DNA of 64,000 bases, taken from the NCBI RefSeq assembly GCF_000373645.1, contig NZ_KB892068.1:149369-213368 (forward strand), in the 5' to 3' direction. This document shows positions 1 to 8,894 of this stretch, one piece after another. The position numbers and the translations under genes are program-made. The notes beneath the pieces are model-generated. The model saw only the letters and a list, made by a program, of their open reading frames with translations. It ran no database searches and was not told the DNA's origin. The stretch's first letter is position 1. Every line of letters begins with the position of its first letter. This DNA comes from Streptomyces sp. ATexAB-D23. Its GTDB lineage: Bacteria; Actinomycetota; Actinomycetes; Streptomycetales; Streptomycetaceae.

Positions 1-334
1 CGACGATCTCCACCGCCGGGTCGGGGCTCTCGCCCAGGGTGCGGGAGAACACCAGGTGCCGCAGATGCGGGTAGGCGTCCGTGACTCCGGCGTCGAGGCC
101 GACCTGGTACGACCTGCGGCCCTCCAGCACCGTGTCGAAGTGGGTGCCCTCAGCCGTCACACCGAGCGCGGCCCGCGCCGGGCCCGGCAGGGTCTCCGGG
201 TAGGTGGCGATCAGGTGTGTGAGGTAGTCCTCCGGAATCGGCCAGAAGCCGTCCGGTCCGCTGGGGTCGCCCCCGTCCGGTCCGGCGATGAAGCCGTCGA
301 GGGTGGAGGCGATGAAGTACACGAGCTTGCGCAC
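1..334 (-). CDS. dihydrofolate reductase-family protein (C-terminus cut off by window edge)
   Basis: About 111 N-terminal residues are visible and the reading frame stays open to the left edge. The start reads MRKLVYFIASTLDGFIAGPD, which matches the first strand and loop of the DHFR/RibD C-terminal fold, a family of NAD(P)H-dependent reductases in which many actinobacterial members have no assigned substrate. A later stretch, HTDAAGP-like in other frames but here HFDTVLEGRRSYQ, fits the same fold. I chose a GTG start because AAAGG lies 6 nt upstream and relatives begin at this strand; an in-frame ATG at 388 would add 18 residues. The fold is well supported, the reaction is not known. Confidence 0.8.
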   Translation of the reverse strand, partial: MRKLVYFIASTLDGFIAGPDGGDPSGPDGFWPIPEDYLTHLIATYPETLPGPARAALGVTAEGTHFDTVLEGRRSYQVGLDAGVTDAYPHLRHLVFSRTLGESPDPAVEIV

Positions 335-448
335 GTACGGCCTTTCGTCCGGTGGCGGCCGCCGCGCGTCGGGGCCGTCGGCCGCCATGGTCGGGCAGGT
401 GTTTCCGCGCACGCAACGGGAATCCGGCCTTCCGGGGCCCGGCCGGGG

Positions 449-1573
449 TCAGCCCTTCTTCGGCCGGTCGAACCACATCGTCGCCACCGACGGCACCAGC
501 CCCGCCCAGAAGAGCACCAGCGGGACCGTGCGCTCCGTCCAGGGGACCTGGGTGATCAGCAGCGCGCAGAGCAGGGCCCACGCCGCCTGCCCCAGGACGA
601 TGCGGGCCCACGCCAGCCGCCGGATGAGCGAGGGCAGGTTGACCCGGATCCCGGCCCGCAGCCGGCGGTAGCGCAGCAGGGCGCACAGGGCCCAGATGAC
701 CGCCATGAGGACGAGGTCCCACAGCCGCTGGCCGAGGACCAGGGGCAGTTCCCGCTGCGTCTCGCCGTCCGTCCGGAACAGGTCGATGCCCGCGGCGGCG
801 AACGCCAGGCAGAGCAGGGCCGGCCAGCGCAGGCCGCGCAGCAGCCGGTACGAGGCCGCGTCCAGGCCCTGCCGCATCGGTGTGGAACCCGGGGCGGAGG
901 CCAGCGCGTCGGCGTACAGGGTGGCGGCCTCGGTCGCCTTGACGCCGGGGGCGGTCGCCGCCTTCCGCGTCCGCCGGGCCAGGGCACGTTCGTGCTGCGG
1001 GTCGAGCCGGAGGATCGCCTCGTCCATCCGGTCGGCGGCGGCGCGGTCGCCGGACATGTCGGCGATGAGCCACGCCACCTCGTAGACGTACACCACCTCG
1101 GGGGCCAGCCGGATGGCCTCCTGGGCGATCAGGTCGGCCTCCCGCAGCCCTGCCGTCATGTCCTCGCGCCGGACCTGGCCGCCGTTCGCCTGGCCCGAGC
1201 TGATCATCCGGATACGCCAGAGCCAGTCGGCGAGCCGGGCGTAGCCGAACCAGTGGTCGGGAGCCAGGCGTATCGCCTCGCGCAGCACGCCCTCGGACTC
1301 CGGGAAGCGGCCCCCCACGCGCAGGGCGTCGGCGTGCACGAGGAGCGCCCCGACGTGTTCGGGGTTCAGGGCGAGGGCCCGCTCGGTCGCCTCCAGGGCC
1401 TTCGCGCCGTTCTGCTGGTCCCCGAGATGGCACCGGGCGAGTTCGGTCCAGGCCCGGATGTCCTCTGGGTCCTCCGCGAGCCGCCGGGCCAGCAGTTCCC
1501 TGGCCTCCTCGTACCGCTTGAGGTCGACGAGCAGCTCGGCCCGCTCCACGGCGGGATGCAGGGAGCCGGTCAC
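449..1573 (-). CDS. TPR-repeat membrane protein coupled to an AAA+ ATPase
   Basis: This 374-residue protein has TPR-like helical repeats over roughly residues 1-220 (for example LARRLAEDPEDIRAWTELAR and ATERALALNPEHVGALLVHA), followed by four predicted membrane helices near residues 243-262, 277-297, 315-335 and 345-365. TPRs usually mediate protein-protein contacts, so a membrane anchor for a partner is a reasonable inference. Its GTG start overlaps the stop of the upstream AAA+ gene (GTGA), which implies translational coupling and equal expression. The AAA+ protein also carries a TPR-like N-terminus. I do not recognise a characterised homologue. Confidence 0.85.
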   Translation of the reverse strand: MTGSLHPAVERAELLVDLKRYEEARELLARRLAEDPEDIRAWTELARCHLGDQQNGAKALEATERALALNPEHVGALLVHADALRVGGRFPESEGVLREAIRLAPDHWFGYARLADWLWRIRMISSGQANGGQVRREDMTAGLREADLIAQEAIRLAPEVVYVYEVAWLIADMSGDRAAADRMDEAILRLDPQHERALARRTRKAATAPGVKATEAATLYADALASAPGSTPMRQGLDAASYRLLRGLRWPALLCLAFAAAGIDLFRTDGETQRELPLVLGQRLWDLVLMAVIWALCALLRYRRLRAGIRVNLPSLIRRLAWARIVLGQAAWALLCALLITQVPWTERTVPLVLFWAGLVPSVATMWFDRPKKG

Positions 1574-2901
1574 AGCTTGCGCCGCTTCTTCAGGTACGTC
1601 ACCAGGTCGTCGTACATGCCGCCCTCGTTGGCGAACATCGCCACGTTGCGCGCGGAGGCGAACCACGGCTCGGCGGACGGCACGGTCTCCTTCGCGGCGG
1701 CCAGCAGGTCCTTCGTGTCGATCATCCGTACGGTTCCGGTCCGCACCGAGTCCAGCAGGGCCCGCTCGGCCGCCGCCTCGCAGACATGGGCCAGGTCCGC
1801 GCCGGACAGGCCGTCGGTGGCCTTGACCAGCTTGGCCACGTCGACGTTCTCGATGGGGCGGTCGCGCAGGTGGTAGCGGAGGATCGCCTCCCGGGCGGGC
1901 CCGTCGGGCGGGAGGACGAGGATGGTCCGGTCCAGCCGGCCGGGGCGGCGCAGGGCGTTGTCCACGTCCCAGGGCACATTGGTGGCGGCGAGCACGAAGA
2001 CGCCCTCGTTGGCCGCGGATTCGATGCCGTCCAGCTCGCTGAGCAGCTGGTTGACGACGTTGCGCATGCCGCTGTGCGCGGTGCGGCTGCGCTTGGCGCC
2101 GAGGGCGTCCAGCTCGTCCAGGAAGAGCACGCAGGGGGCCTGGCGGCGGGCGGTCTCGAAGATCTCGTGCATGTTGCGCTCGGAGTTGCCGATCCACATG
2201 TCGAGCACGTCGTTCACGGAGACGGACAGGAACGCGGCACCGAGTTCGCCGGCCACCGCCCGCGCGAGGAACGTCTTGCCGCAGCCGGGCGGGCCGTACA
2301 GCAGCAGCCCGCCGCGCAGGCTCTTCCCGTACAGCTTGCGCAGTTCGGGGTTGCGGAGCGGGGCGAGGAAGGCGGCTTCCATGCGGTCCTTGACGTCCTG
2401 CATGCCGCCGACGTCGGCCAGCCGCACGGCGCCGGGCCGCTCCACGTCCCACGCCTCGGCGTCGCCCGGTTCGTCCTGCCCGTCCGCGCGGACCGGTGTC
2501 CCGGCGAACCGTGGCGGAACGACGTCCCCGACCTGGTCCTCGGCGGCCCTCCAGTCGAACCCGGCGCGCGGACGGGGCCGATCGTCCGGGGAGGGTGACG
2601 GGGACGGGGAAGCGGGCGCGGACGGGGAAGCGGATCCGGGTGCGGACGGGGAAGCGGGTGCGGGTGCTGGTGCGGGCGGGGACGCGGGTGCGGGCGGGGC
2701 GCCCATCGCCCGGAGCATCAGGTCCCTGGCCTGGGCATCCCCGGGCGCGTGCTGAAGGGCCACGGCCGCCTCGGCGACGGCCTCGTCGGCCCGGTCCGCC
2801 TCCAACAGGAGCTGGGCCAGGTGCAGTCGCAGGGGCACGTCGGCGGGCGCGGCGGCGACCGCGGTGCGCAGGCTCTGTATGAGAGGGGGGTCGTCCGACA
2901 T
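1570..2901 (-). CDS. AAA+ ATPase with N-terminal TPR-like region
   Basis: The 443-residue product starts with a helical TPR-like segment (residues 1-70), then an Ala/Pro/Ser-rich linker (about 72-105) and one AAA+ module. The module shows the region LADVGGMQDVKDRMEAAF typical of the Cdc48/SpoVK/proteasomal ATPase branch, Walker A GPPGCGKT near residue 202, Walker B LFLDELDA near 257, a sensor-1 region ending AATN, and an RRPGRLDR arginine-finger stretch. Such ATPases form hexamers that remodel protein substrates. The start at MSDDPP was preferred over an upstream in-frame start ten residues earlier. It is translationally coupled to the TPR membrane protein downstream, its likely partner. The substrate is unknown. 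Confidence 0.9.
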   Translation of the reverse strand: MSDDPPLIQSLRTAVAAAPADVPLRLHLAQLLLEADRADEAVAEAAVALQHAPGDAQARDLMLRAMGAPPAPASPPAPAPAPASPSAPGSASPSAPASPSPSPSPDDRPRPRAGFDWRAAEDQVGDVVPPRFAGTPVRADGQDEPGDAEAWDVERPGAVRLADVGGMQDVKDRMEAAFLAPLRNPELRKLYGKSLRGGLLLYGPPGCGKTFLARAVAGELGAAFLSVSVNDVLDMWIGNSERNMHEIFETARRQAPCVLFLDELDALGAKRSRTAHSGMRNVVNQLLSELDGIESAANEGVFVLAATNVPWDVDNALRRPGRLDRTILVLPPDGPAREAILRYHLRDRPIENVDVAKLVKATDGLSGADLAHVCEAAAERALLDSVRTGTVRMIDTKDLLAAAKETVPSAEPWFASARNVAMFANEGGMYDDLVTYLKKRRKL

Positions 2902-2947
2902 GATCGACAGCCTAGTGCGGCCCTCCGACACTCCCCGGGGGACGGCC

Positions 2948-3577
2948 TCAGGCGGGCCCGCGCCGCGTGGTCGTGACCGCGTCCAGGGCCGGGGCGATCA
3001 CCGCGAAGGCCCGGTCGGTCAGGCCGGCCGGGGACTCCACGCCGTCCCCGGCGCTCCAGCGGTGCAGTACGGCGTCGAAGGCGTTCAGCGCCATGCCCGC
3101 GGCCAGCCTCGGGTAGAAGTCCGTGCCGGCGTCGGTCCCCAGCCGCTCGGCCAGCTCCCGCGCCAGGTCGTCACGCCACCGGGCCTGGCGTTCCAGGAAG
3201 CGGGCGTGCAGCGCGGGCGTGCGCAGGATCAGCTGGACGACGCGCAGCGCCCGCTCCCCGTGGTCGGCGCATTCACCGAGCGGGACCCAGACCGCGCGCA
3301 GCAGGGCGACGGACGGCGGCTCGTCGGCGGGGCGGTTGGACAGTTCGGCGCGCATGCCCGTACCCATGTCGGCCAGGAACTGGACGACCACGTCCTCCTT
3401 GGACGCGAAGTAGCGGAAGAACGTCCGCTTCGACACTCCGGCGGCCGTCACGATCTCGTCGACCGTGACCGCGTCGAATCCCTTCAGGGCCAGCAACTGC
3501 AATGCCGCTTCGGTCAGTTCACCGGAGACGAGCTGACGCTTGCGCTGGGCCATGGTCACTTCGGGGCGGCTGCTCAC
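2948..3577 (-). CDS. TetR-family transcriptional regulator
   Basis: The protein has about 209 residues with an N-terminal HTH of TetR type: GFDAVTVDEIVTAAGVSKRT followed by FFRYFASKED. The C-terminal helical part (LADMGTGMRAELSN onward) would bind an effector. It is divergent from a short-chain dehydrogenase gene with an 80-bp gap, the classic arrangement for local repression, so the SDR gene is the likely target. I chose a GTG start; an internal ATG eight codons later (MAQRKRQ) is equally possible. I did not find a convincing palindrome in the gap. Confidence 0.88.
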   Translation of the reverse strand: MSSRPEVTMAQRKRQLVSGELTEAALQLLALKGFDAVTVDEIVTAAGVSKRTFFRYFASKEDVVVQFLADMGTGMRAELSNRPADEPPSVALLRAVWVPLGECADHGERALRVVQLILRTPALHARFLERQARWRDDLARELAERLGTDAGTDFYPRLAAGMALNAFDAVLHRWSAGDGVESPAGLTDRAFAVIAPALDAVTTTRRGPA

Positions 3578-3657
3578 CCCATCCACGGTACTCCATGCCC
3601 CGCATGACACCAAGTGCCGTATTGACGCTCGATGCCACCAAAGGCAACCTGTGCCGC

Positions 3658-4614
3658 ATGACACAGGAGCAGCGACAGCAGCAGCGTCGGCAGCGCTGGA
3701 CTTCCGAGCAGATCCCGGACCAGACCGGGCGCGTCTTCGTCGTCACCGGGGCCAACAGCGGCCTCGGTCTGGCCACCACCCGGGCGCTCGCCCGCCGGGG
3801 CGGGCATGTGGTCCTCGCCGTACGCGACGAGGGCAAGGGCCGCCGCGCCGCCGCGGAGATCACCACCGACCGGCCCGGCGCCCGGCTTGAGGTGCGCCGC
3901 CTGGACCTGGCCGACCTCGAATCCGTACGGGCCTTCACCGAGGAGCTGTGCGCCGACCACTCCCGACTGGACGTACTCGTCAACAACGCCGGCGTGATGG
4001 CCCCGCCGCGGTCGCTGAGCCCGCAGGGCCACGAATCGCAGTTCGCCGCCAACCACCTCGGCCACTTCGCGCTCACCGGGCGGCTGCTCGGCCTACTGGC
4101 GGCGGGCAGCGATCCCCGTGTGGTCACGGTGAGTTCGGCCAACCACCGCAAGGCCGAGCTCTTCTTCGACGACCTCACGGGCGACCGCCGGTACTCACCG
4201 ATGGGCTTCTACAACCAGTCCAAGCTCGCCAACGCCGTCTTCGGCCACGAACTCCACCGCCGGCTCGCCGAGGCCGGCAGCCCGGTGCGCAGCCTCCTGG
4301 CCCACCCCGGCTACACCGCCACCAACCTCCAGACGGACGGGCCCGTCGCCCTGGTGAGGATGGTGTTCGGCCGCCTCCTCACCCCGCTCGCCCAGAGCCC
4401 CGAGCAGGGGGCACTGCCGCAGTTGTACGCGGCGACGGAGCCGGGTGCGCGCAGCGGCGACTTCATCGGGCCCGACGGCATGGGGGAGTTGCGCGGCGCA
4501 CCGACCCGGGTCGAGCTGTCCGCCGGGGCGGCCGACGCCGTGACGGGGCGGCGGCTCTGGGAGGTGTCGGAACAGGCCACGGGGGTGCGGTTCGCGTTTC
4601 CCCCGTCCGTCTGA
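3658..4614 (+). CDS. short-chain dehydrogenase/reductase (SDR)
   Basis: The 318-residue protein has the NAD(P)-binding motif VTGANSGLG near residues 25-33, the NNAG motif after strand 4, and the catalytic YNQSK near residue 184. The pattern resembles the retinol dehydrogenase/WW-domain-oxidoreductase-like SDR subgroup common in Streptomyces, which act on unknown alcohols or ketones. The ATG was chosen because the Rossmann strand starts at a normal distance; upstream in-frame codons would run into the divergent TetR gene. AAAGG lies about 13 nt upstream, a weak ribosome site. It is probably controlled by the divergent TetR regulator. Confidence 0.9.
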   Translation: MTQEQRQQQRRQRWTSEQIPDQTGRVFVVTGANSGLGLATTRALARRGGHVVLAVRDEGKGRRAAAEITTDRPGARLEVRRLDLADLESVRAFTEELCADHSRLDVLVNNAGVMAPPRSLSPQGHESQFAANHLGHFALTGRLLGLLAAGSDPRVVTVSSANHRKAELFFDDLTGDRRYSPMGFYNQSKLANAVFGHELHRRLAEAGSPVRSLLAHPGYTATNLQTDGPVALVRMVFGRLLTPLAQSPEQGALPQLYAATEPGARSGDFIGPDGMGELRGAPTRVELSAGAADAVTGRRLWEVSEQATGVRFAFPPSV

Positions 4615-4702
4615 ACCTTCGCGCTCCGGAAGGTCCGAAGCCCCCGGGATTTGGATAAAGTGCCGTGTCTACAGCAGAGCTCTCCGGGGGAGTCACGAGT
4701 TC

Positions 4703-6601
4703 ATGAGCGGTCAGCAGCCACGCAGAGCCGGCGCCTCGCAGGTCTTCCAGCCCCTCGCGGGCGACGACCCGACCACCATCGCCGGATACCGGCTGGCCGC
4801 CAAGCTCGGCGCGGGCGGCATGGGCAAGGTCTACCTGTCGTACACGCCCGGCGGACGGCCCGTCGCCATCAAGGTGATCCGGCCCGAATTCGGTGAGGAC
4901 CCCGAATTCCGCAGGCGGTTCGCGCAGGAGGTGACGTCCGCGCAGCGCGTGCAGGGACTGTTCACCGCGCCCGTCATCGACGCCGACACCAAGGGCGCGC
5001 AGCCGTGGCTGGCCACCGCCTACGTGCCGGGCCCCTCGCTCGCCGACGCGGTCGTGGCGCACGGCGCGCTGCCGGTCGAGGCGGTGCTGCTGCTGATCGC
5101 CGGCATGGCGGAGGCCCTGCACGTCATCCACGGGGCCGGCATCGTGCACCGCGACCTCAAGCCGTCCAACGTGCTGCTCGCGGCGGACGGGCCCCGCGTC
5201 ATCGACTTCGGCATCGCCTACGCGGCCGACGCGACGTCCCTCACCGGCAGCGGTGTCACGATCGGCACCCCGTCGTTCATGGCCCCGGAGCAGGCCGCCG
5301 GGCGCCGGGTCACCCCGGCGACGGACATCTTCGCGCTCGGCCAGGTCGCCGCCTTCGCCTCCACGGGATCACCGGCCTTCGGCGAGGGGACCTCGCACGG
5401 GGTGCTCTACCGGATCGTGCACGAGGACCCGGACCTCACCGGCGTCCCGGAGCGGCTGATGGAGCTGGTCGGGCGCTGCCTGTCCAAGGACCCGGAGGAC
5501 CGGCCCTCGGTCGCCGAGGTGATCCAGCTGTGCCAGACGGCGAACGCGGAGACGGTGCTGCGCCGCCCCGAGGACTGGCTGCCGACCCCGGTGGCCGCCG
5601 ACATCACCGTCCGTGCGGCGGCCCCCGCCCCCGTCCAGACCCCGCCGCCCCCGTCCGCCGCGCCGGCCACGCCGGCCGCCGGGACGGCCACGCCCGCCAC
5701 TGCCCCGGCCCCGGAACCGGAACCGGAACCGGCGGCCGTCCAGCAGCCGCCGGCGCCCGCGGCGAGCACCCCGCCCCCGGGGTACGGTCCGCCGGTCACC
5801 CCGCCGCCGGGCCAGGGCCCGCAGCCGGTGCAGCCGGGCCCGTACGGGGCCCAGCCCGTCCAGCCCGGCGCGTACGGCTATCCGCAGCAGGCGTACGGCT
5901 ACCCGCAGCCGGCTTCCGGGCAGCACCCGACGCAGCCGACCCCGCAGGCACCCGCGCCCGCCAAGCGCCGGCGCGGCCGGGTCGTCGCCCTCGCCATCGC
6001 CGCCGCGCTGATCTTCGGCCTCGCGGGCGGCGGAACCGCGTACTTCATGCTCAAGGACGACGGCAAGGACGACCGGAGCACGTCGTCCGCCAAGGACAAG
6101 GCCACCCCGCCGGCCGGCGAGACGACTCCCACGCCGACCCCGCAGGACACCTCCGAGGAGGAGGCGGACGGCGGCAGCCCGGAGGAGGCCGACGTCGACC
6201 CCACCCCGACGGCCGACCCGACGCCCGACGAATTCCCCGGCATCAACCTCACCGCCGGCTACCACCTGACGCTCGGGGACGACGAGGTGCGCCCGCAGGA
6301 GGGCGAGAACGACGGGTACGAACTCTCCTACGACGACGACGGATACATCGACTCGGAGACCGAGGGCGGCAAGCTCATCCTGCTCGACCCGGGGCAGCAC
6401 GGTTCGCTGGACATCTGCCGCGCGGAGACCCGGTTCGCGAACCACATCAACGTGAGCAAGCTCTCCAAGGGACGGCAGGTCTGCGTCACCACGGGCACCG
6501 GCCACATGGGGCTCATGACGTTCCAGGGCCAGTCCCCCGAGGACTCGCCCAGCAACTACATCACGATCGACATCACGGTCTGGCGCAACGCGTTGGGGTG
6601 A
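4703..6601 (+). CDS. membrane-anchored Ser/Thr protein kinase (PknB type, no PASTA)
   Basis: This 632-residue protein carries a Hanks-type kinase domain at about residues 28-290. The glycine loop GAGGMGKV starts near residue 36, the ATP-anchoring Lys57 sits in VAIK, the catalytic loop HRDLKPSN begins at His149 and DFG is at 168-170. A Pro-rich linker with repeated Pro/Gly/Gln/Tyr segments (about 310-415) leads to one membrane helix near 427-450. The roughly 180-residue outer part is acidic and Thr/Pro-rich, then ends in a small folded domain, with no PASTA repeats. The kinase would therefore be cytosolic and the sensor extracytoplasmic. GGGGGAG lies about 12 nt before the ATG. Substrate and signal are unknown. 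Confidence 0.95.
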   Translation: MSGQQPRRAGASQVFQPLAGDDPTTIAGYRLAAKLGAGGMGKVYLSYTPGGRPVAIKVIRPEFGEDPEFRRRFAQEVTSAQRVQGLFTAPVIDADTKGAQPWLATAYVPGPSLADAVVAHGALPVEAVLLLIAGMAEALHVIHGAGIVHRDLKPSNVLLAADGPRVIDFGIAYAADATSLTGSGVTIGTPSFMAPEQAAGRRVTPATDIFALGQVAAFASTGSPAFGEGTSHGVLYRIVHEDPDLTGVPERLMELVGRCLSKDPEDRPSVAEVIQLCQTANAETVLRRPEDWLPTPVAADITVRAAAPAPVQTPPPPSAAPATPAAGTATPATAPAPEPEPEPAAVQQPPAPAASTPPPGYGPPVTPPPGQGPQPVQPGPYGAQPVQPGAYGYPQQAYGYPQPASGQHPTQPTPQAPAPAKRRRGRVVALAIAAALIFGLAGGGTAYFMLKDDGKDDRSTSSAKDKATPPAGETTPTPTPQDTSEEEADGGSPEEADVDPTPTADPTPDEFPGINLTAGYHLTLGDDEVRPQEGENDGYELSYDDDGYIDSETEGGKLILLDPGQHGSLDICRAETRFANHINVSKLSKGRQVCVTTGTGHMGLMTFQGQSPEDSPSNYITIDITVWRNALG

Positions 6602-6634
6602 GCCCGGCCTCTCGGGCCCTCCGGCGACGAGGCG

Positions 6635-7207
6635 TCAGCCCGTGATCAGCCGCTGGAGCGCCGGCGCGTACAGGTCCGCGATGCGCTCCGGAGTCGCCAG
6701 CGCGCCCGCGCCCTCGCGGTGCAGGCTCAGCGTCGCGCCGAGGCCGAGGAGGTGCCCGGCCAGAAGCTCCGCGCGCAGGGCGCGGTCGGTGCCGGGGAGT
6801 CGGGCGGTGAGCGCGTCGGTGACCTGTTCGTGGAAGCGGTCGCGCAGCAGGGAGCGTTCGTCCTGGTTGCCGAGGGAGAAGACGACGCGCAGCAGCGGGT
6901 CCGACTGGGCCTCGCGGCGGCGGGTCACCAGCGTGACGACCATGTGGCGGCCCAGGGCGTCGAGCGGGGCGTCGAGGAGTTCGGCGGCGGCCGGGCCGAA
7001 GTCGGCCACGGTGTTGAAGAGTTCCTCCTTGCGGCCGAAGTGCTTGACCACGAGGGAGGGGCTGACCCCGGCGTCCGCCGCGATCCGGCGGATCGTCACC
7101 TCCGCGTACGGGCGCTGGGTGAAGGCCCGCCGCGCGGCACGGAGGATGGCGTCCCGTCCCGTGCCGGTGTCGGCGGGGGCCGCCGTGGTGGCATGGCCGC
7201 CGGTCAT
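6635..7207 (-). CDS. TetR-family regulator of the adjacent MFS pump
   Basis: The 190-residue protein has a TetR HTH (YAEVTIRRIAADAGVSPSLV followed by VKHFGRKEEL) and an all-helical effector domain. Its ATG overlaps the stop of the upstream MFS transporter gene (ATGA), so pump and regulator are co-translated, an arrangement that favours autoregulated efflux. Two matching pseudo-palindromes upstream of the MFS gene (8753-8768 and 8776-8791) are the likely binding sites. The inducing compound, probably a pump substrate, cannot be read from the sequence. Confidence 0.92.
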   Translation of the reverse strand: MTGGHATTAAPADTGTGRDAILRAARRAFTQRPYAEVTIRRIAADAGVSPSLVVKHFGRKEELFNTVADFGPAAAELLDAPLDALGRHMVVTLVTRRREAQSDPLLRVVFSLGNQDERSLLRDRFHEQVTDALTARLPGTDRALRAELLAGHLLGLGATLSLHREGAGALATPERIADLYAPALQRLITG

Positions 7208-8715
7208 GCGCCCTCCTGGATTCCCGCCGGCCGCGCACCGCCCTTCCGGGTGCCCGGCGCCTCGCGGCTCTCCCCGACCGTACCCGCCCCGGCCGGCCTG
7301 TGGCCCGGCAGGAACAGTGTGACGGCCAGCGCGGCGAGCGCCGCGCCCGCCGCGATCACGAAGACCAGCTGGTACGCGTGGAGGGTCGGGGCGGTCCTGC
7401 CCCCGGCCTGGAAGGTGATGTTGGCCAGGACGGCGGCGACCGTGGCGCTGCAGAAGGCCTGCCCGATCGAGCGCATGAGGGTGTTCAGGCCGTTGGCCGC
7501 GCCGGTCTCACTGACCGGGACTCCGCGCATGACGAGGGCGGGCAGCGCCGAGTACGCGATGGCCGTTCCGGAGGCGACCACGGTGGCGCCGACGATGATG
7601 AGCCAGAGGCTGTGGCTCGTGAAGTACCGCACGCCGTAGCCCGCGGCGATGATGCCGGCCGCCAGCGCCAGACTGACCTTGGGGCCGTGCTTGGCGGAGA
7701 TCCGGGCGGACACGGGCGACAGCGCCACCATGGCCACACCGCCCGGCAGCAGACACAGACCGCTGACGACGAGCGAGGCGCCGAGCCCGTAGCCGGTGGC
7801 CTTCGGCTCCTGCACCATCTGGGCGGTGACCAGCGAGTTCGCGTAGAAGGCGAAGCCGATCAGGAGAGCGGCGATGTTGGTGAGCAGGACGGCCGGGCGC
7901 GCGGAGATCCGCAGGTCGACCATGGGTGTGGTGACGCGCAGCTCGTACGCCCCCCAGACCAGCGCCACCACCACGGCCGCACCGAGCAGGCCGAGCGTCC
8001 GGCCCGAGGTCCAGCCCCAGTCGCCGCCCTGCGTCACCGCGAGCAGCAGGCAGACCAGCGCGCCGGTCAGACCGAAGGCGCCGAGCGCGTCGAAGCGGCC
8101 GCGGGTGCGCAGCGGGGACTCCGGGACGAAGGCCAGTACGAGCACGATGTCGATGAGGCCGATGGCGCCGGAGACCCAGAACATGGTGTGCCAGTCGAAG
8201 TTCTCCACCACGAGCGCGGCGATCGGCAGGCCGACGGCGGCGCCGATGCCGAGGGTGGAGCTCATCAGGGCGACGGCGGACAGGACGCGCTCGGGCGGCA
8301 GTTCGTCGCGCAGGATGCTGATGCCCAGCGGTACGACGGCGATGGCCGCGCCCTGGAGGGCGCGGCCGGTGATCAGGACGCCGATGTGGGAGCTGGCCCC
8401 GCACAGCACGGAACCCACCACCAGGACGGCGAGCGAGGCGATGAGCACCCGCCGCTTGCCGTACATGTCGCCGACCCGGCCGAGTACCGGGGTGAAGACC
8501 GCGCCGGTGAGCAGGGTGACGGTGACCAGCCAGCTCGCGGCGGCCGGGGTGGCGCCGGTCAGGGCGGGGATGTGCGGGAGCAGGGGGACGACGATCGTCT
8601 GCATGACCGCGACGACGACCCCGCAGAAGGCGAGCACGCCCACCGCGAAGCGCGGGTGCGGGGCCTGGGCCGCGGGAGTCGTCGGGGCTGCGGGGGCGGG
8701 TATGTCCGCGGGCAT
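7204..8715 (-). CDS. MFS multidrug efflux transporter (DHA2 / 14-TM type)
   Basis: The 503-residue protein has the length and hydrophobic pattern of 14-helix drug:H+ antiporters. Motif A-like GRVGDMYGKRRVLI follows helix 2, and LVTVTLLTGAVFTPVLGRVG fits the DHA2 start of the N-domain. The ATG has a good ribosome site, CGGAGAACC just before it. It lies first in a two-gene unit with the TetR regulator. Putative operators sit 34-80 nt upstream. It probably exports a toxic or signalling small molecule; a specific drug cannot be assigned. Confidence 0.92.
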   Translation of the reverse strand: MPADIPAPAAPTTPAAQAPHPRFAVGVLAFCGVVVAVMQTIVVPLLPHIPALTGATPAAASWLVTVTLLTGAVFTPVLGRVGDMYGKRRVLIASLAVLVVGSVLCGASSHIGVLITGRALQGAAIAVVPLGISILRDELPPERVLSAVALMSSTLGIGAAVGLPIAALVVENFDWHTMFWVSGAIGLIDIVLVLAFVPESPLRTRGRFDALGAFGLTGALVCLLLAVTQGGDWGWTSGRTLGLLGAAVVVALVWGAYELRVTTPMVDLRISARPAVLLTNIAALLIGFAFYANSLVTAQMVQEPKATGYGLGASLVVSGLCLLPGGVAMVALSPVSARISAKHGPKVSLALAAGIIAAGYGVRYFTSHSLWLIIVGATVVASGTAIAYSALPALVMRGVPVSETGAANGLNTLMRSIGQAFCSATVAAVLANITFQAGGRTAPTLHAYQLVFVIAAGAALAALAVTLFLPGHRPAGAGTVGESREAPGTRKGGARPAGIQEGA

Positions 8716-8748
8716 GGTTCTCCGTTGCGGTGATCGACTGCGGGGCCA

Positions 8749-8795
8749 GGGGGTGCACAGCTGTTCACCTCCAGGGTAAACGGCTGTGCACCCCC
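8749..8795. promoter_or_regulatory. paired pseudo-palindromic operators upstream of the MFS-TetR unit
   Basis: A perfect 13-bp inverted repeat, GGGGGTGCACAGC and GCTGTGCACCCCC, is separated by 21 bp. It can also be read as two similar 16-bp pseudo-palindromes, GTGCACAGCTGTTCAC (8753-8768) and GTAAACGGCTGTGCAC (8776-8791), with centres 23 bp apart. Spacing of about two helical turns suits two TetR dimers on one DNA face. The position just upstream of the MFS start supports an operator; binding itself is inferred. Confidence 0.75.
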
Positions 8796-8894
8796 TCCGC
8801 GACGGGATGCCGGAAGCGCGCGTTAGCCTCGGACAGAACCCGGTTGTGCGCCCGGCGCGCACCCCATGACGTGACGAAGGCGGAGGTGGCTGCG

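Noticed and set aside
3578..3657. TetR operator before the SDR gene
   Set aside because: I found no dyad with arms of 6 bp or more in the gap, so it was not listed.
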